A stretch of 64,000 nucleotides of DNA from Lentisphaerota bacterium (GCA_015061615.1 SUWE01000007.1:1-64000), one strand, 5' to 3'. Shown: positions 1 through 10,221, counted from the first letter of the stretch. Numbers and translations: made by a program. The notes: generated by a model from the letters alone, not told the origin.

Positions 1-34
1 AGACTGCTTTTTGCGCCGCACCAAATAAAAAACC

Positions 35-65
35 AGTATTCATAGTATTCTTAGTATTCTCAGTA
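35..65. repeat. short tandem array, ~3.4 copies of 9-mer agtattc(at/tt/tc)
   Basis: Read directly: agtattcat agtattctt agtattctc agta. Confidence 0.8.
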
Positions 66-162
66 GCGGCGCACCATAAAGCCCGCCCGCCGCAGACGGT
101 ATCTAAAACCGGTGTAGCGCGCAAGCCACATGGGTTCAGTTCGCAAACGCGGCACACCAAAT

Positions 163-198
163 CAGTCAGACTTGTCCGACCAGTCCGACTTGTCCGAC
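163..198. repeat. tandem 18-mer (2x) / 9-mer (4x): cagtcagacttgtccgac cagtccgacttgtccgac
   Basis: Direct reading; the two 18-mers differ at one position. Confidence 0.85.
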
Positions 199-272
199 AA
201 AGTGCCGCCCCCTAAAGCTTGCAAGCCACAGATGGTATCAAGAGCGTTGCAGGTTCGCAAGCCGCACCCTGT

Positions 273-2675
273 CTATTCCAGCAGTTTTTTTGCCGCGTCA
301 ACCACCGCCTGCGGGTTTGCGGCGTAGACAGCGCCGACTTCTCCGGCGAATGCGGCATCGACCACGGCGCCGCCGACGATGAACTTCAGATTTGTCAATC
401 CGCGTTTGCGGGCGAGGGCGATGGTGTCGCGCATTCCGCCATCCATAGTGTCGATCATCAGTGCGGACAGACCGATAAGTTCCGCATTTTCCGCCACGGC
501 GCGGTCGATGATGACCTCCGGCGGAACATCCTTACCCAGATCAATAACGTTGAATCCGTTGTTTTTCAAAACTGTTCCGACGATATTTTTACCGATATCG
601 TGGATATCTTTCTGAACTGTTGCAAGGATAAATGGGATTTTTTTATCCGCACCGCTGTCCGTGGAAAGGAATTTTTCCAGATACGCCGCACCTTCACTCA
701 TCGCTTCGGCTCCGGCGATAAGCTGGGGGAGGAAGAAGCGTTTTTCCTCGTATTTCCTGCCGACTTCCATAATTGCGGGTATAAGGATATCTTCAAGCAG
801 CGCCTGGGCGGTAAATCCTGCACCAAGTGCTTCGTCGATCTTTCCGGTTATCCGCTCTTTCAAACCGCGTATGACGCACTCTTTCAATGCCTCCACCGGA
901 GATGACGGGGCAGCTTTCACCGCTTTTTCTTCTTCGGTCGCCTGAGCGATGAACTCCGCCATATTCTCATCCCGGTCATAAAGGGCGTCTCCGGCTTTTA
1001 CTGCCTGCATCAATTCCGGGAAAAGCGGATTGGCGATCGCCATAGTGAGATTTCTCCCCATCGCCATTCCGAGGAAAGTCCGGTTTACCAGCGCTCTTGA
1101 CGGCAGACCGAAACTGATATTGGATAATCCGCAGACGGTGTTCAATCCGCGTTGTGAAGCAAGTGACACCACATCAAGCGCCTTTTTTGCCGCCTGCGGG
1201 TCGGAAGATACCGCCATTATCAGCGCATCCACGCAGATATCATTTGCGGTGTAACCGTATTTTTCAGCGGCGGCAATGATTTTTTCCACCGTCTGCATCC
1301 GGCTTTGAGCATCGGCGGGGATACCGGAATCATCAAGCGGCAGAGCGATGATGAATGCGCCGTATCTTGCGGCGACGGGCAGGACTTTTTCCAGCCGCTC
1401 CTTTTCGGCGGAAATGCTGTTCAGCAGCGCTCTGCCGGGGTAGATCCTCAAGGCGGCTTCGACTGTTGCCGGATTGGTGGAGTCGATACACAGCGGCGCG
1501 GAAACGGTTTTCACCAGCGCGCAGACCGCTTTGCGCATCATCGCAGTTTCATCTATTCCGGATAATCCCATATTCACATCCAGCACCTGCGCTCCGGCAC
1601 CGGTCTGCTGAAGGGCGAAATCAAGAGCCATATCCAGCTTGCCTTCGCGCAGTTCCGCTTGAAACGCCTTTTTTCCGGTGGGATTTATCCTTTCGCCGAT
1701 GACGGTGAATTTCTTCCCGATCTCCCACACTTCCGATGCTGAGGATATCACCGGAACAGCGGATTTTTCCGGGAGTTTGCACTCAATGCTTTTTGCGGCT
1801 TTTGCCAGCGCTGCAATATGTTCAGGGGTGGTTCCGCAGCAGCCGCCGATGATGGCGGCTCCGGCATCGAGCAGAGTTCCGGCACACTCCGCGAAATCAG
1901 AGGGAGTCATCGAAAAAACGGTTTTGCCGTTTTCAAGTTTCGGCAGTCCTGCATTGGGTTTGGCAATGAGGGGGATTCTGGCGTAACGACGCATTTTTGC
2001 CACCATCTGCGCCATTTCTTCCGGACCCGTGGAGCAGTTGCAGCCGAAGGCATCGGCTCCGAGGGATTGAAGGGCGGTAAGGGCAGCTTCGGGAGTTGTT
2101 CCGGTAAGCGTTCTGCCGGATGATTCAAAGGTCATGGTGACGATAACAGGGAGATCGCCGGAAACTTCCTGCACCCCGATGAGTGCGGCGCGTGCCTCCT
2201 GAAGATCCATCATCGTTTCGATGACAAATCCGTCAGCTCCGGCTTCTTTCATCGCTTTTGCGGCGCGTTTGTAGACACAAACTGCTTCTTCAAAGGGCAT
2301 TTCTCCGAAAGGTTCGACAAAACGTCCGGTAGGGGCGAGATCGCCGAAGACCAGTGCGCGACCGGCGGCATTTTTCTTTGTCGCGGAAACGAGTGCGGTG
2401 ATGATATTTTCAAGTTTCTCTTCCAGACCGAACTGGGCAAGTTTGCAGCTGTTTGCTCCGAAAGTCGGGGCGTAAACGATATTGCTCCCTGCGGCGATAT
2501 ATGCGTTGTGGATATCGCAGATCGCTTCGGGGTGTTCCGATACCCACAACTCCGGACAGACCCCTGAGGGCATACCGCGTTTGATAAGTTCTGTTCCGGT
2601 CGCACCGTCAAGAATCAGCGGAAACGAGCGGCGGCAAAGTTTCTGAAAATCACTTTTGTTCATCGGGAATTTCAC
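273..2675 (-). CDS. metH: cobalamin-dependent methionine synthase (homocysteine, pterin and B12 domains; no C-terminal activation domain)
   Basis: Homocysteine-binding start ILDGATGTELIKRG, Zn motif GGCCGTTPEHI, pterin-binding VIGERINPTGKK, B12-binding QKDIHDIGKNIVG; ends after the B12 domain. Confidence 0.92.
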   Translation of the reverse strand: MKFPMNKSDFQKLCRRSFPLILDGATGTELIKRGMPSGVCPELWVSEHPEAICDIHNAYIAAGSNIVYAPTFGANSCKLAQFGLEEKLENIITALVSATKKNAAGRALVFGDLAPTGRFVEPFGEMPFEEAVCVYKRAAKAMKEAGADGFVIETMMDLQEARAALIGVQEVSGDLPVIVTMTFESSGRTLTGTTPEAALTALQSLGADAFGCNCSTGPEEMAQMVAKMRRYARIPLIAKPNAGLPKLENGKTVFSMTPSDFAECAGTLLDAGAAIIGGCCGTTPEHIAALAKAAKSIECKLPEKSAVPVISSASEVWEIGKKFTVIGERINPTGKKAFQAELREGKLDMALDFALQQTGAGAQVLDVNMGLSGIDETAMMRKAVCALVKTVSAPLCIDSTNPATVEAALRIYPGRALLNSISAEKERLEKVLPVAARYGAFIIALPLDDSGIPADAQSRMQTVEKIIAAAEKYGYTANDICVDALIMAVSSDPQAAKKALDVVSLASQRGLNTVCGLSNISFGLPSRALVNRTFLGMAMGRNLTMAIANPLFPELMQAVKAGDALYDRDENMAEFIAQATEEEKAVKAAPSSPVEALKECVIRGLKERITGKIDEALGAGFTAQALLEDILIPAIMEVGRKYEEKRFFLPQLIAGAEAMSEGAAYLEKFLSTDSGADKKIPFILATVQKDIHDIGKNIVGTVLKNNGFNVIDLGKDVPPEVIIDRAVAENAELIGLSALMIDTMDGGMRDTIALARKRGLTNLKFIVGGAVVDAAFAGEVGAVYAANPQAVVDAAKKLLE

Positions 2676-3280
2676 TCCGTTATTTTCCGGACAGCGGCGA
2701 ATGCGGTCACTGATTTTTCCGGAATCATATAAAAATTGTCATTCAATACCATATCCAGCTCCTCCAAATGCAGTTGGGAAAAAAACACCTTCTGCATCGC
2801 AAGCGGCATATCGCCGTAGCCGGGGGAGTAACGTCTTTCATCAATGCTCAACTTTTGCAAAAGCAGAGTTTTTGCGGATATTTTTACCAGAAAATCCATC
2901 GCGGCATCGGCGGTTTCCGAAGCGGCGGCGTCGAAAATTGCCGCAGAAAATAGATCGGAACACACACTTTCTGTTCCGGCGGCATTTCCCGCAGTTACCG
3001 CGCCGAGCCATAAATAATCTGCTCCGTCACATTTCGCAGCAAAATTTCCGCCTTCGATAAAGATGCCGTTTTCAAGCATTATCCCTTTACCGGTCACCGC
3101 TTCAACCGCCAGAATATCCCATCTGCCGCGCGGTCTGCACAGAGTGTGCGCCTTCTGTGCGGTACGGAGGAATCTGAGTTTTTCCGCCTCGTCAAGCTCA
3201 GTTTTGTAAATGTTTCCCTCAAGCCGCAGGAATATCTCTTTTTCAGGGAAGGTCACGGGAATGGACGGCAGATCAAACAT
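2672..3280 (-). CDS. stand-alone methionine synthase activation (AdoMet-binding) domain-like protein
   Basis: Motifs RRYSPGYGDMPLAMQKVFF and YMIPEKSVTAFAAV; likely start MFDLPSIPV at 3280; overlaps metH start by 4 nt. Confidence 0.82.
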   Translation of the reverse strand: MFDLPSIPVTFPEKEIFLRLEGNIYKTELDEAEKLRFLRTAQKAHTLCRPRGRWDILAVEAVTGKGIMLENGIFIEGGNFAAKCDGADYLWLGAVTAGNAAGTESVCSDLFSAAIFDAAASETADAAMDFLVKISAKTLLLQKLSIDERRYSPGYGDMPLAMQKVFFSQLHLEELDMVLNDNFYMIPEKSVTAFAAVRKITE

Positions 3281-3977
3281 CGTTTGCCCCCAGCAGTTCT
3301 GCAACTTCTTCTGCGGTAAGTTCCCGGAATCTGCCTTCGGGCAGTTCCCCAAGCTCAACTGAGCCGATCTTCACCCGTGTGAGCTGCACTGTCGGCGCTC
3401 CGCAGGCGGCGGTCAGGCGGCGGATTTCCCGTTTTTTCCCTTCGTTGAGGATAACTTCATAACACTTTTTCCCGATTGCGCGTATGGATTCGGCTTTGAG
3501 CAGTTCGCCGTTATCGGTTATGCCGGAGCTTATTTTTTTCAAATCCTCATCTTTCAGCTCGTTTTTTGTACGGACGATATACGTTTTCAGCACTCCGTAG
3601 CGGGGATGGGCAAGGCGGTTGATGAAATTGCCGTCGTTGGAAAATATTATTGCCCCCTGACTCTCTTTATCCAGTCTTCCGGCGGAAACAAGGCGGGCAG
3701 GGACGGCGGCAAGCAGTTCTAACGCAAGATGCTCCGCATGAGTATCGGCACTGCTGCACACATAACCGCGCGGTTTGTTGAGCAGGATATACCACAATTT
3801 TTCCGCCGTTTGAAGGAGTCTGCCTTCGAGCGTTACTTTTTCATCATCAGCGACCCGGTGGGCGGGATTGGTGCAGAGAATCCCGTTGACCGCAACTTTG
3901 CCCTCTTTTATGAGAGTTTCCGCCTGTCTTCTGGATGCCGCACCGCAAGCGGCGATATATTTGACCAGATTCATCAT
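3273..3977 (-). CDS. rluB: rRNA pseudouridine synthase, RsuA/RluB family
   Basis: S4-like N-terminus, GRLDKESQGAIIFSNDG catalytic motif, KREIRRLTAACG. Confidence 0.88.
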   Translation of the reverse strand: MMNLVKYIAACGAASRRQAETLIKEGKVAVNGILCTNPAHRVADDEKVTLEGRLLQTAEKLWYILLNKPRGYVCSSADTHAEHLALELLAAVPARLVSAGRLDKESQGAIIFSNDGNFINRLAHPRYGVLKTYIVRTKNELKDEDLKKISSGITDNGELLKAESIRAIGKKCYEVILNEGKKREIRRLTAACGAPTVQLTRVKIGSVELGELPEGRFRELTAEEVAELLGANDV

Positions 3978-4678
3978 CGTTCATCGTCATCATCACTGCC
4001 GGAGTCTGCCGTCTCTGCGGGGTGGACGCCGACAACGATCTCGCCCTTCCAATCTTTTTTCAATGCGGCAAGTTCAGCGGCACTGCCGCGCAGTATTTCT
4101 TCGTGGAGTTTGGTCGCTTCGCGGATGACGGCGACCTTTGACTCCGGAGAAAGTTCCGCAAGCTCTTTGAGTGTTCTGCCGATGCGGAAGGGGGATTCAA
4201 AGAAAAATCCCGTCCTGGTGTCGGCAAGGATCTTTGCGAAAAATTTTCCCCGTTTCCCCGGTTTTACCGGCGCAAATCCCCAGAAAGCGAATTTATCCAC
4301 CGGCAAACCCGATGCGGTCACGGAAAATGTCAGTGCCGATACTCCGGGAATGACCACCGGTTCGATGCCCGCTTCAAGTGCGGAACGCACCAGCAGAAAT
4401 CCGGGGTCGGCGACTGAGGGCGTTCCGGCATCGGAGACCAGCGCCACGGAGTGACCGTTTTTCACAAATTCGATAAGCGAAGCAACTTTGCTGTGTTCGT
4501 TGAATGCGTGACAGCTTTCCAGACGGCTGTGGATATCGAAGTGCGCCAGAAGCTGACGGGTGTGCCGCGTATCTTCGGCGGCGATAAGGTCGACGTTTTT
4601 AAGTGTATCCAATGCCCGCAGGGTGATATCTTCCAGATTGCCTATCGGGGTGCTGACGAGAAAAAGTTTGCCTTCCAT
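3974..4678 (-). CDS. rsmI: 16S rRNA 2'-O-ribose methyltransferase RsmI
   Basis: LFLVSTPIGNLEDITLRALDTLKNVDLIAAEDTRHTRQLL, ALVSDAGTPSVADPG. Confidence 0.95.
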   Translation of the reverse strand: MEGKLFLVSTPIGNLEDITLRALDTLKNVDLIAAEDTRHTRQLLAHFDIHSRLESCHAFNEHSKVASLIEFVKNGHSVALVSDAGTPSVADPGFLLVRSALEAGIEPVVIPGVSALTFSVTASGLPVDKFAFWGFAPVKPGKRGKFFAKILADTRTGFFFESPFRIGRTLKELAELSPESKVAVIREATKLHEEILRGSAAELAALKKDWKGEIVVGVHPAETADSGSDDDDER

Positions 4679-4695
4679 GCTCTTGTACTCCTGAA

Positions 4696-4715
4696 ATTAT
4701 ATTCCGCAATATAAT
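4696..4715. promoter_or_regulatory. 8-bp perfect inverted repeat attatatt-ccgc-aatataat in the divergent rsmI/4812 intergenic region
   Basis: Direct reading. Confidence 0.4.
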
Positions 4716-4811
4716 ATACACACAAAATTGATCGTATTCAAACTTGCATGGAACTGTTTCCGGTGTTATTTTATAAGAATGCGTAAACATTTATTGTCTA
4801 AAGGAAAAAAT

Positions 4812-6857
4812 ATGAGCCGTAAACCTGAAATTACATGGAGTCTGATGCACCCGACTCCGCTTGATGTCGATTACATGAAACTTGTGGTGAAAAAGGCCGC
4901 AGAGTACCGCGTGGACAGTTTTGAGATCTGCGCCGACTGCCACACCAATCTCGGCGGTATGGACGGACTTGCCGATTACGCGCCGTATCCCCATACCTGC
5001 GCTTCAGTCGATCAGACGGGAATCGCCTCAAATATCGTCAAACTCCGCGAGATACTTTCCATTGCGCACAGCATAAACAAGCCGGTCTACTACTGGCACC
5101 GTGAAGCGATGGTGCCGGACGGTCTGCTTGAAGATCTGCCGCATCTGCTTGATGAAAACGGCGAATTTGACCTGCTCGGCAGTGCTTATGAGGAGCTTTT
5201 GCGCTACAAGATCTCCGCATCATTTGAAGCCTTGCCGGAACTTGACGGTCTGGTGCTGACTCTGACCGAAGCGACTTATTCCGTTATCCACAGCACCAAT
5301 CCGGTGAAATATCCCCCGCGCAAGGTTGTTGAGCATATCGTGCGTATCTTTGCCGGTGAACTTGCCCGCAGGAACAAACGCTTCATTCTCCGCTCCTTCG
5401 GCTCTGTCGCTCAGGATTACGAGGATATTTTAAGCGGCGCGGCGGATGCGGCAAAAGATTTTTCCTTTGAGATCGAAACCAAAATAACCCCTTATGACTT
5501 CGACCCGTTCCTGCCGGTCAATCCATTTTTGCGGAAACTGCCCGGAGCAACTCTGGGCGCTGAGTGCGACTGCCTCGGTGAGTTTCTCGGAGCAGGCATA
5601 CTTCCGGCGGAAAATATCGAAAATATCGTCATGTATGTCCGCAACGGTGCAGCGGCGGATGTCGACCGTTACACCATCCGCCTTGACCGTATCGGCAACC
5701 GCGTTTTTGATTGTTACGAAATCAACCTTTACGCTTACGCCCGTGCGATCGACGATGAAAACATCACGGCGGAAGATATCCGCAGAGAGTACCTTGAAAA
5801 AACTGCTCCTGTTGCGTGGCGCGAACCTTTTGCCGAACTCGGCAGAGAGGGATTGGAACTGGTCAAAAAGAACAACTTTATCGACGGCAACGTGATATTC
5901 CACCAGTTCCCGTCTGCCAAAACGCTGAAAATGCTCAAAGCAGGCTTTATTTTCGCCCTTTTCAAAGAGGGGGTATCTCTTGCCAACGGCAAAGAGGTGT
6001 GGTCGATCCTCTGGCAGAACCGGACTCCGGGCAGGGCGGCGATACTTGAAGAAAAACGTGAAGCGCTCGCCATTGCCGCCAACGGTGCGGCGTTGCTGGA
6101 TTCTCTGGAAAATATTCCCGGTTTTGAGCATGAACTTGCGTGGCGCAAAGAACGCTGGCACAACGCCGTTGTGGCGACACGTGCATTTTATGCCCTGACC
6201 CGCATTATTTGCGCCTATTTCGATGATATGGAATCAGGCAATGCCGGTGCGCAGTCACTTCATGCTGCTGTTGCTGAAGGCAAAGCGGAACTTTCTGAAA
6301 TGGCAGGATTCGATCTTTGCGGTGAGGTCATTGACAAAGAGAGTTTCATCAACGGTCTGGGGCAGCACCTTTTCCGCCGTTTCGACGATGTGCTTGACAC
6401 CTATCTCAAACCTTTCTATGCGATTTTCGACCTGCTGGAAAAGGAGTACGATATCGAGTTTGCCATGCGCGAAAAGTACGCCCGCAACGCCTTTGACTGC
6501 ATCATCTGCGGCGGTATCACCGATGATTGGCGCGTCAAACGGTGCATGCACGCCGGACACTCCACGGTCAATGACGGTGAAATTTTCCGCTTTGCCGGAA
6601 ACACCATCTTCCCCAACGGTTATCTGGAAATGTCTCTGCGTGTTCCGGAAAACGGCGGCACACTGGAAATTTACGGTGATATAACCGAAACATCTCTCTT
6701 TACTCTTGAAGCCGATGGCAAAACGCTGCCCATGTGTTTTGATGAAAACGGTTTTGCTTCACTTGAAGTTAAGGGTGAAGACGGGGAAATCAAAGTTGTA
6801 TTCACCAAAGCGCCGGGGGCATTTTTTCCCCGTTTCCGGGCGGTAAAGATACGTTGA
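4812..6857 (+). CDS. glycoside-hydrolase-like TIM-barrel protein, possibly alpha-glucuronidase-like
   Basis: Long ORF, start MSRKPEITWSLMHPTPLDV preceded by aaagga; TIM-barrel-like pattern; family by resemblance only. Confidence 0.5.
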   Translation: MSRKPEITWSLMHPTPLDVDYMKLVVKKAAEYRVDSFEICADCHTNLGGMDGLADYAPYPHTCASVDQTGIASNIVKLREILSIAHSINKPVYYWHREAMVPDGLLEDLPHLLDENGEFDLLGSAYEELLRYKISASFEALPELDGLVLTLTEATYSVIHSTNPVKYPPRKVVEHIVRIFAGELARRNKRFILRSFGSVAQDYEDILSGAADAAKDFSFEIETKITPYDFDPFLPVNPFLRKLPGATLGAECDCLGEFLGAGILPAENIENIVMYVRNGAAADVDRYTIRLDRIGNRVFDCYEINLYAYARAIDDENITAEDIRREYLEKTAPVAWREPFAELGREGLELVKKNNFIDGNVIFHQFPSAKTLKMLKAGFIFALFKEGVSLANGKEVWSILWQNRTPGRAAILEEKREALAIAANGAALLDSLENIPGFEHELAWRKERWHNAVVATRAFYALTRIICAYFDDMESGNAGAQSLHAAVAEGKAELSEMAGFDLCGEVIDKESFINGLGQHLFRRFDDVLDTYLKPFYAIFDLLEKEYDIEFAMREKYARNAFDCIICGGITDDWRVKRCMHAGHSTVNDGEIFRFAGNTIFPNGYLEMSLRVPENGGTLEIYGDITETSLFTLEADGKTLPMCFDENGFASLEVKGEDGEIKVVFTKAPGAFFPRFRAVKIR

Positions 6858-7000
6858 AGTGCCAAACCGGGGCTTTTTTCGTGTTTTTCTCATCAAAAAG
6901 AGCTTATGAGACTTGCTTTTTTTGAAAACTGTGATACATTAATAACCTGTCATGTATTTGATAATGTTTTTTATTTACATAAAGTGAAGGAAAATTAAAA

Positions 7001-7258
7001 ATGGCGCATACCAAGTCTGCTGTCAAACGTCTGGCTACCAGTAAGAAAGCCAATCTCCGCAACCGTGCCCGCATCAGCGAGCTGAAAACTATTGAGAAGA
7101 AACTGCGTGCTGCTGTCACCGCCGGTGATGCCGCCGCCGCTGAACTGGCGAAAGTTTTTGCCAGCCGTCTGGACAAAGCTGTCAAAGCCGGTACCATCCA
7201 TGCCAACCGCGCCGCCAATAAAAAATCTCAGGCGGACAAACTGGTTGCTGCCAAGTAA
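7001..7258 (+). CDS. rpsT: 30S ribosomal protein S20
   Basis: MAHTKSAVKRLATSKKANLRNRARISELKTIEKKL... HANRAANKKS. Confidence 0.97.
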   Translation: MAHTKSAVKRLATSKKANLRNRARISELKTIEKKLRAAVTAGDAAAAELAKVFASRLDKAVKAGTIHANRAANKKSQADKLVAAK

Positions 7259-7282
7259 GTTTTACTTGAAACGGAAAAATTT

Positions 7283-7318
7283 TTCCGGAGTGTCGCAAGA
7301 TGCTCCGGAATTTTTTTT
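7283..7318 (+). terminator. intrinsic terminator of rpsT
   Basis: ttccggag-tgtcgcaagatg-ctccggaa followed by T8. Confidence 0.85.
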
Positions 7319-7375
7319 GTCATTATCCTGCGCCGGTGCAGTCGGGTACACTCTTTTGAGAAGTTTCAATAACTA

Positions 7376-7413
7376 TAAAAAAACTCCTGCCGCCCGAAAG
7401 GGAAGCAGGAGTT
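7376..7413 (-). terminator. intrinsic terminator of the rpmH-khpB operon
   Basis: aactcctgc/gcaggagtt stem; on the minus strand it is followed by a T run. Confidence 0.85.
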
Positions 7414-7428
7414 GATGCAAATACGGTT

Positions 7429-8016
7429 TTATTCCTGAGACTTCAGGGAGATGACCACCTTCTTCATTGCGCCTTCACCGATGGATTCGGTGGTGACTTC
7501 AGGATCATCTTTAAGAGTAATGTGGATGATGCGGCGGTCGTGGGCATTCATTTCCGGCAGTTTTACCGGTTCGCCCCAGCGTTTGACCTCTTTGGCGGCA
7601 TCCAACGCCTGTTTCTCAAGCTGTTCGACGGTGTTGTGTGAATCACCGCTGCCGCCGTTGCCGCGGCGGGGACGGCGGCGGTATTCGCCGGAATTGCCGT
7701 TTTCAGCGGAACCTTCGGCGGATTCCTCTTTGTTCTCTCTGCCGCCGGAAGCGTAGCCGTCGATATCCAGAGTGATATGCGGGCACTGTTCATCCATTTT
7801 GAACATGATGCGGTTGACCAGCAGCTGGAGACTTTCCAGAGTCTGACCTTTTCTGCCGATGATGCGTCCGGCATTGTCGCTGGAGATCGTAACCGCGATC
7901 CGCTGACCTTTTTCATGAACTTTGAAGTCGCCGTTCAGAGCCAGACAGTCGAACATTTTTGCAAGGATTTTGATGATTTCTTCTTTGTACTCGTTGAACT
8001 TCGGATTTTCTGCCAT
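7429..8016 (-). CDS. khpB: Jag/KhpB KH-R3H RNA-binding protein
   Basis: GRIIGRKGQTLESLQLLVNRI KH motif, MNAHDRRIIHITLKDDPEVTTESIGEGAMKKVVI R3H motif, next to yidC. Confidence 0.92.
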   Translation of the reverse strand: MAENPKFNEYKEEIIKILAKMFDCLALNGDFKVHEKGQRIAVTISSDNAGRIIGRKGQTLESLQLLVNRIMFKMDEQCPHITLDIDGYASGGRENKEESAEGSAENGNSGEYRRRPRRGNGGSGDSHNTVEQLEKQALDAAKEVKRWGEPVKLPEMNAHDRRIIHITLKDDPEVTTESIGEGAMKKVVISLKSQE

Positions 8017-8035
8017 TTTTTTTCTTTCCTTAAAT

Positions 8036-9742
8036 TTATTTGCCCTGCGCGGTCTGCAAGGCTTGACCGCGTCTTTTCTGCAGCCAGAGTTGAATGATAC
8101 TGAAAAGGTTGCTTATCGTCCAGTAAAGTGTCAAACCGGACGGCAAATCGTAGAGGAAAAGCAGCATGATAACGGGCATCATCGCCATCATCTTTTTCTG
8201 TGCCGGGTCAGCCGCCATCGGAGTCATTTTCTGCTGAATGACCATCAATACGGTCATGATCAGCACCAGCGGATTCACCGGAATTGCATCTATTCCCAGG
8301 AGCGGCAGGGTGAAGCCGAGCGGAATCGAAAAGATCGTGTCGGCGGCGGCAAGGTTTTTGCACCACAGGAACGATACATGCCGCAGAGCGACAGCGTTGT
8401 CAAGCATCGCGTAAAGCGCGAAGAAAATCGGTATCTGAAGCAGTATCGGGAAACATCCGGCAAGCGGATTGATGCCCTCTTTGCGGTAAAGTTCGGTCAT
8501 CTTCTGATTGAGCAGCTGAGGATCGTTCTGATACTTCTCTTTAAGCTCCTTGAACATCGGCTGAACCTTCTGCATTTTGCGCATTGATTCGTTGCCTTTG
8601 CTGGTCAGGGGGTAGAATGCGGAACGCACCAGCAGGGTCAGAATGATGATGCTCACACCGTAACTGCCGCAAATGGAGTAGAGCAGATTCAAAATCCACA
8701 TCAGAAAACGCGCAAGGTAGTTCAACGGTCCCCAGGCAAGGTGCATCACCTTTTCACCGGAAGGAACGAATGCCTCAAGCGCCGCTGATGATTTCGGACC
8801 GGTATAGCCGGCAAAATCAAGCGTTGTCACGGTTCCGGGCTGAAGAGTCATCACCGGGAGCGCCGCTCCGATTGTGATGATATTGTAATTTTTGCCCTTG
8901 CTGTCGGCAAGCTGTTTACGGGGATTTACAAGGTGCAGCATATAGTTGCCTGCATTGCATTTCAATACGGAACAGAAATATTTATTGCTCACCGACGCCC
9001 ACTGCACCTGATGATTCTGATATTTGTAGAAATCCTCATCATCCTCATCGGCGTCGATATCTTCGATATCACCGTTGGCGCTCATGAAGTCCATGCGGTG
9101 CGACATCGTGCGCATCTTGTCGCCGGAAATCATGTGCCACGGCGCAATGGAACCGCCGGTTATCACCGCATTGGAGAGGGTCACCGGGGTGGATGAGAGA
9201 TTGGCAAGAGTGTACCGGCAGGAAATAACGTAATTATCCGAAAGGGTGTAAGTCTGTTCAACTTTGACCTTTGCTCCGGAAATTTCCAGAACACGGCTGC
9301 TTGTGACCGCACCGTCGCGGTTCACCACCGGGGCGATGGAAAGAGTTTTCGCGTTGGGGATAACGAATGTGAAAAGGCTGGAGTCAAGCGTGATCTCCTC
9401 TTTGAGATCATTGCTTTTATATTTGGGGAAACGGATTTTACTGATTCCACCGTTTTCACCGGAAACAGTAAGGGTCAGCATGCCGTTGCTGAGCATCCCG
9501 TCAGAAGGAACAGCAACTTTTGCCGGAGCCGGAGCCGTAACAGGAGCTGCAACAGACTCCGGAGCTTTCGCCGGAAGCGGCGCCGCAGGAGCGGGTGTTG
9601 CCGGAGCAGGGGTCTGAACGCTTTCTTCCACAGGAGTTTCCGCCGGAGCTGACCAGCCGAGATACTCGCTGATCGACGGCCAGGCGAACATCACCACCAT
9701 GCAGAGGATAAGACCGATGATCGTTTCTTTATCGAATTTCAT
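8036..9742 (-). CDS. yidC: membrane protein insertase YidC
   Basis: Periplasmic N-terminal domain plus YGVSIIILTLLVRSAFYPLTSKGNESMRKMQKVQPMFKELKEKYQNDPQLLNQKMTELYRKEGINPLAGCFPILLQIPIF. Confidence 0.97.
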   Translation of the reverse strand: MKFDKETIIGLILCMVVMFAWPSISEYLGWSAPAETPVEESVQTPAPATPAPAAPLPAKAPESVAAPVTAPAPAKVAVPSDGMLSNGMLTLTVSGENGGISKIRFPKYKSNDLKEEITLDSSLFTFVIPNAKTLSIAPVVNRDGAVTSSRVLEISGAKVKVEQTYTLSDNYVISCRYTLANLSSTPVTLSNAVITGGSIAPWHMISGDKMRTMSHRMDFMSANGDIEDIDADEDDEDFYKYQNHQVQWASVSNKYFCSVLKCNAGNYMLHLVNPRKQLADSKGKNYNIITIGAALPVMTLQPGTVTTLDFAGYTGPKSSAALEAFVPSGEKVMHLAWGPLNYLARFLMWILNLLYSICGSYGVSIIILTLLVRSAFYPLTSKGNESMRKMQKVQPMFKELKEKYQNDPQLLNQKMTELYRKEGINPLAGCFPILLQIPIFFALYAMLDNAVALRHVSFLWCKNLAAADTIFSIPLGFTLPLLGIDAIPVNPLVLIMTVLMVIQQKMTPMAADPAQKKMMAMMPVIMLLFLYDLPSGLTLYWTISNLFSIIQLWLQKRRGQALQTAQGK

Positions 9743-10221
9743 TTTTCGTCACATTTTGGATGATTGTCACAATCCACCCGGCGGAAACCTTTATCCGGAA
9801 CCGGATCGTATCCGCCGCGGCAAAATGGCTGGCAACGCATCAAACGCCAAATGGTCAAAATCGTCCCGTCTATGAAACCGCGCTTTTTGAATGCTTCAAG
9901 ACCGTAGTGTGAGCATGAAGGCTCAAAGCGGCAGCGGCACGGTATCCACGGAGAAACCGTTTTCTGGTATATTCTGATGAGAAATATGGCAATCAGGGCA
10001 GGGAATGAATGTCGCCTGAAGCAGCAAGAATTTGTTGCTTTATCAGGATCTCCGTCAATTCCGCAGTCGTCTGCTGCCGGTTGTATTTCTTCATCCTGTG
10101 CCGTGGTATCAGCAAAATGCGACACGGGGAGAGATCCGGCTTCAATATCCGGAAACTCTCCCACATCAACCGGCGTGCCCGGTTGCGGACAACTGACAGC
10201 AGGCTGTATTTTTTGCTGCAT
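9739..10221 (-). CDS. yidD: membrane protein insertion efficiency factor YidD; start uncertain, extends into rnpA
   Basis: FLIRIYQKTVSPWIPCRCRFEPSCSHYGLEAFKKRGFIDGTILTIWRLMRCQPFCRGGYDPVP; no in-frame ATG/GTG/TTG between the rnpA stop and the conserved core. Confidence 0.88.
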   Translation of the reverse strand: MQQKIQPAVSCPQPGTPVDVGEFPDIEAGSLPVSHFADTTAQDEEIQPAADDCGIDGDPDKATNSCCFRRHSFPALIAIFLIRIYQKTVSPWIPCRCRFEPSCSHYGLEAFKKRGFIDGTILTIWRLMRCQPFCRGGYDPVPDKGFRRVDCDNHPKCDEK

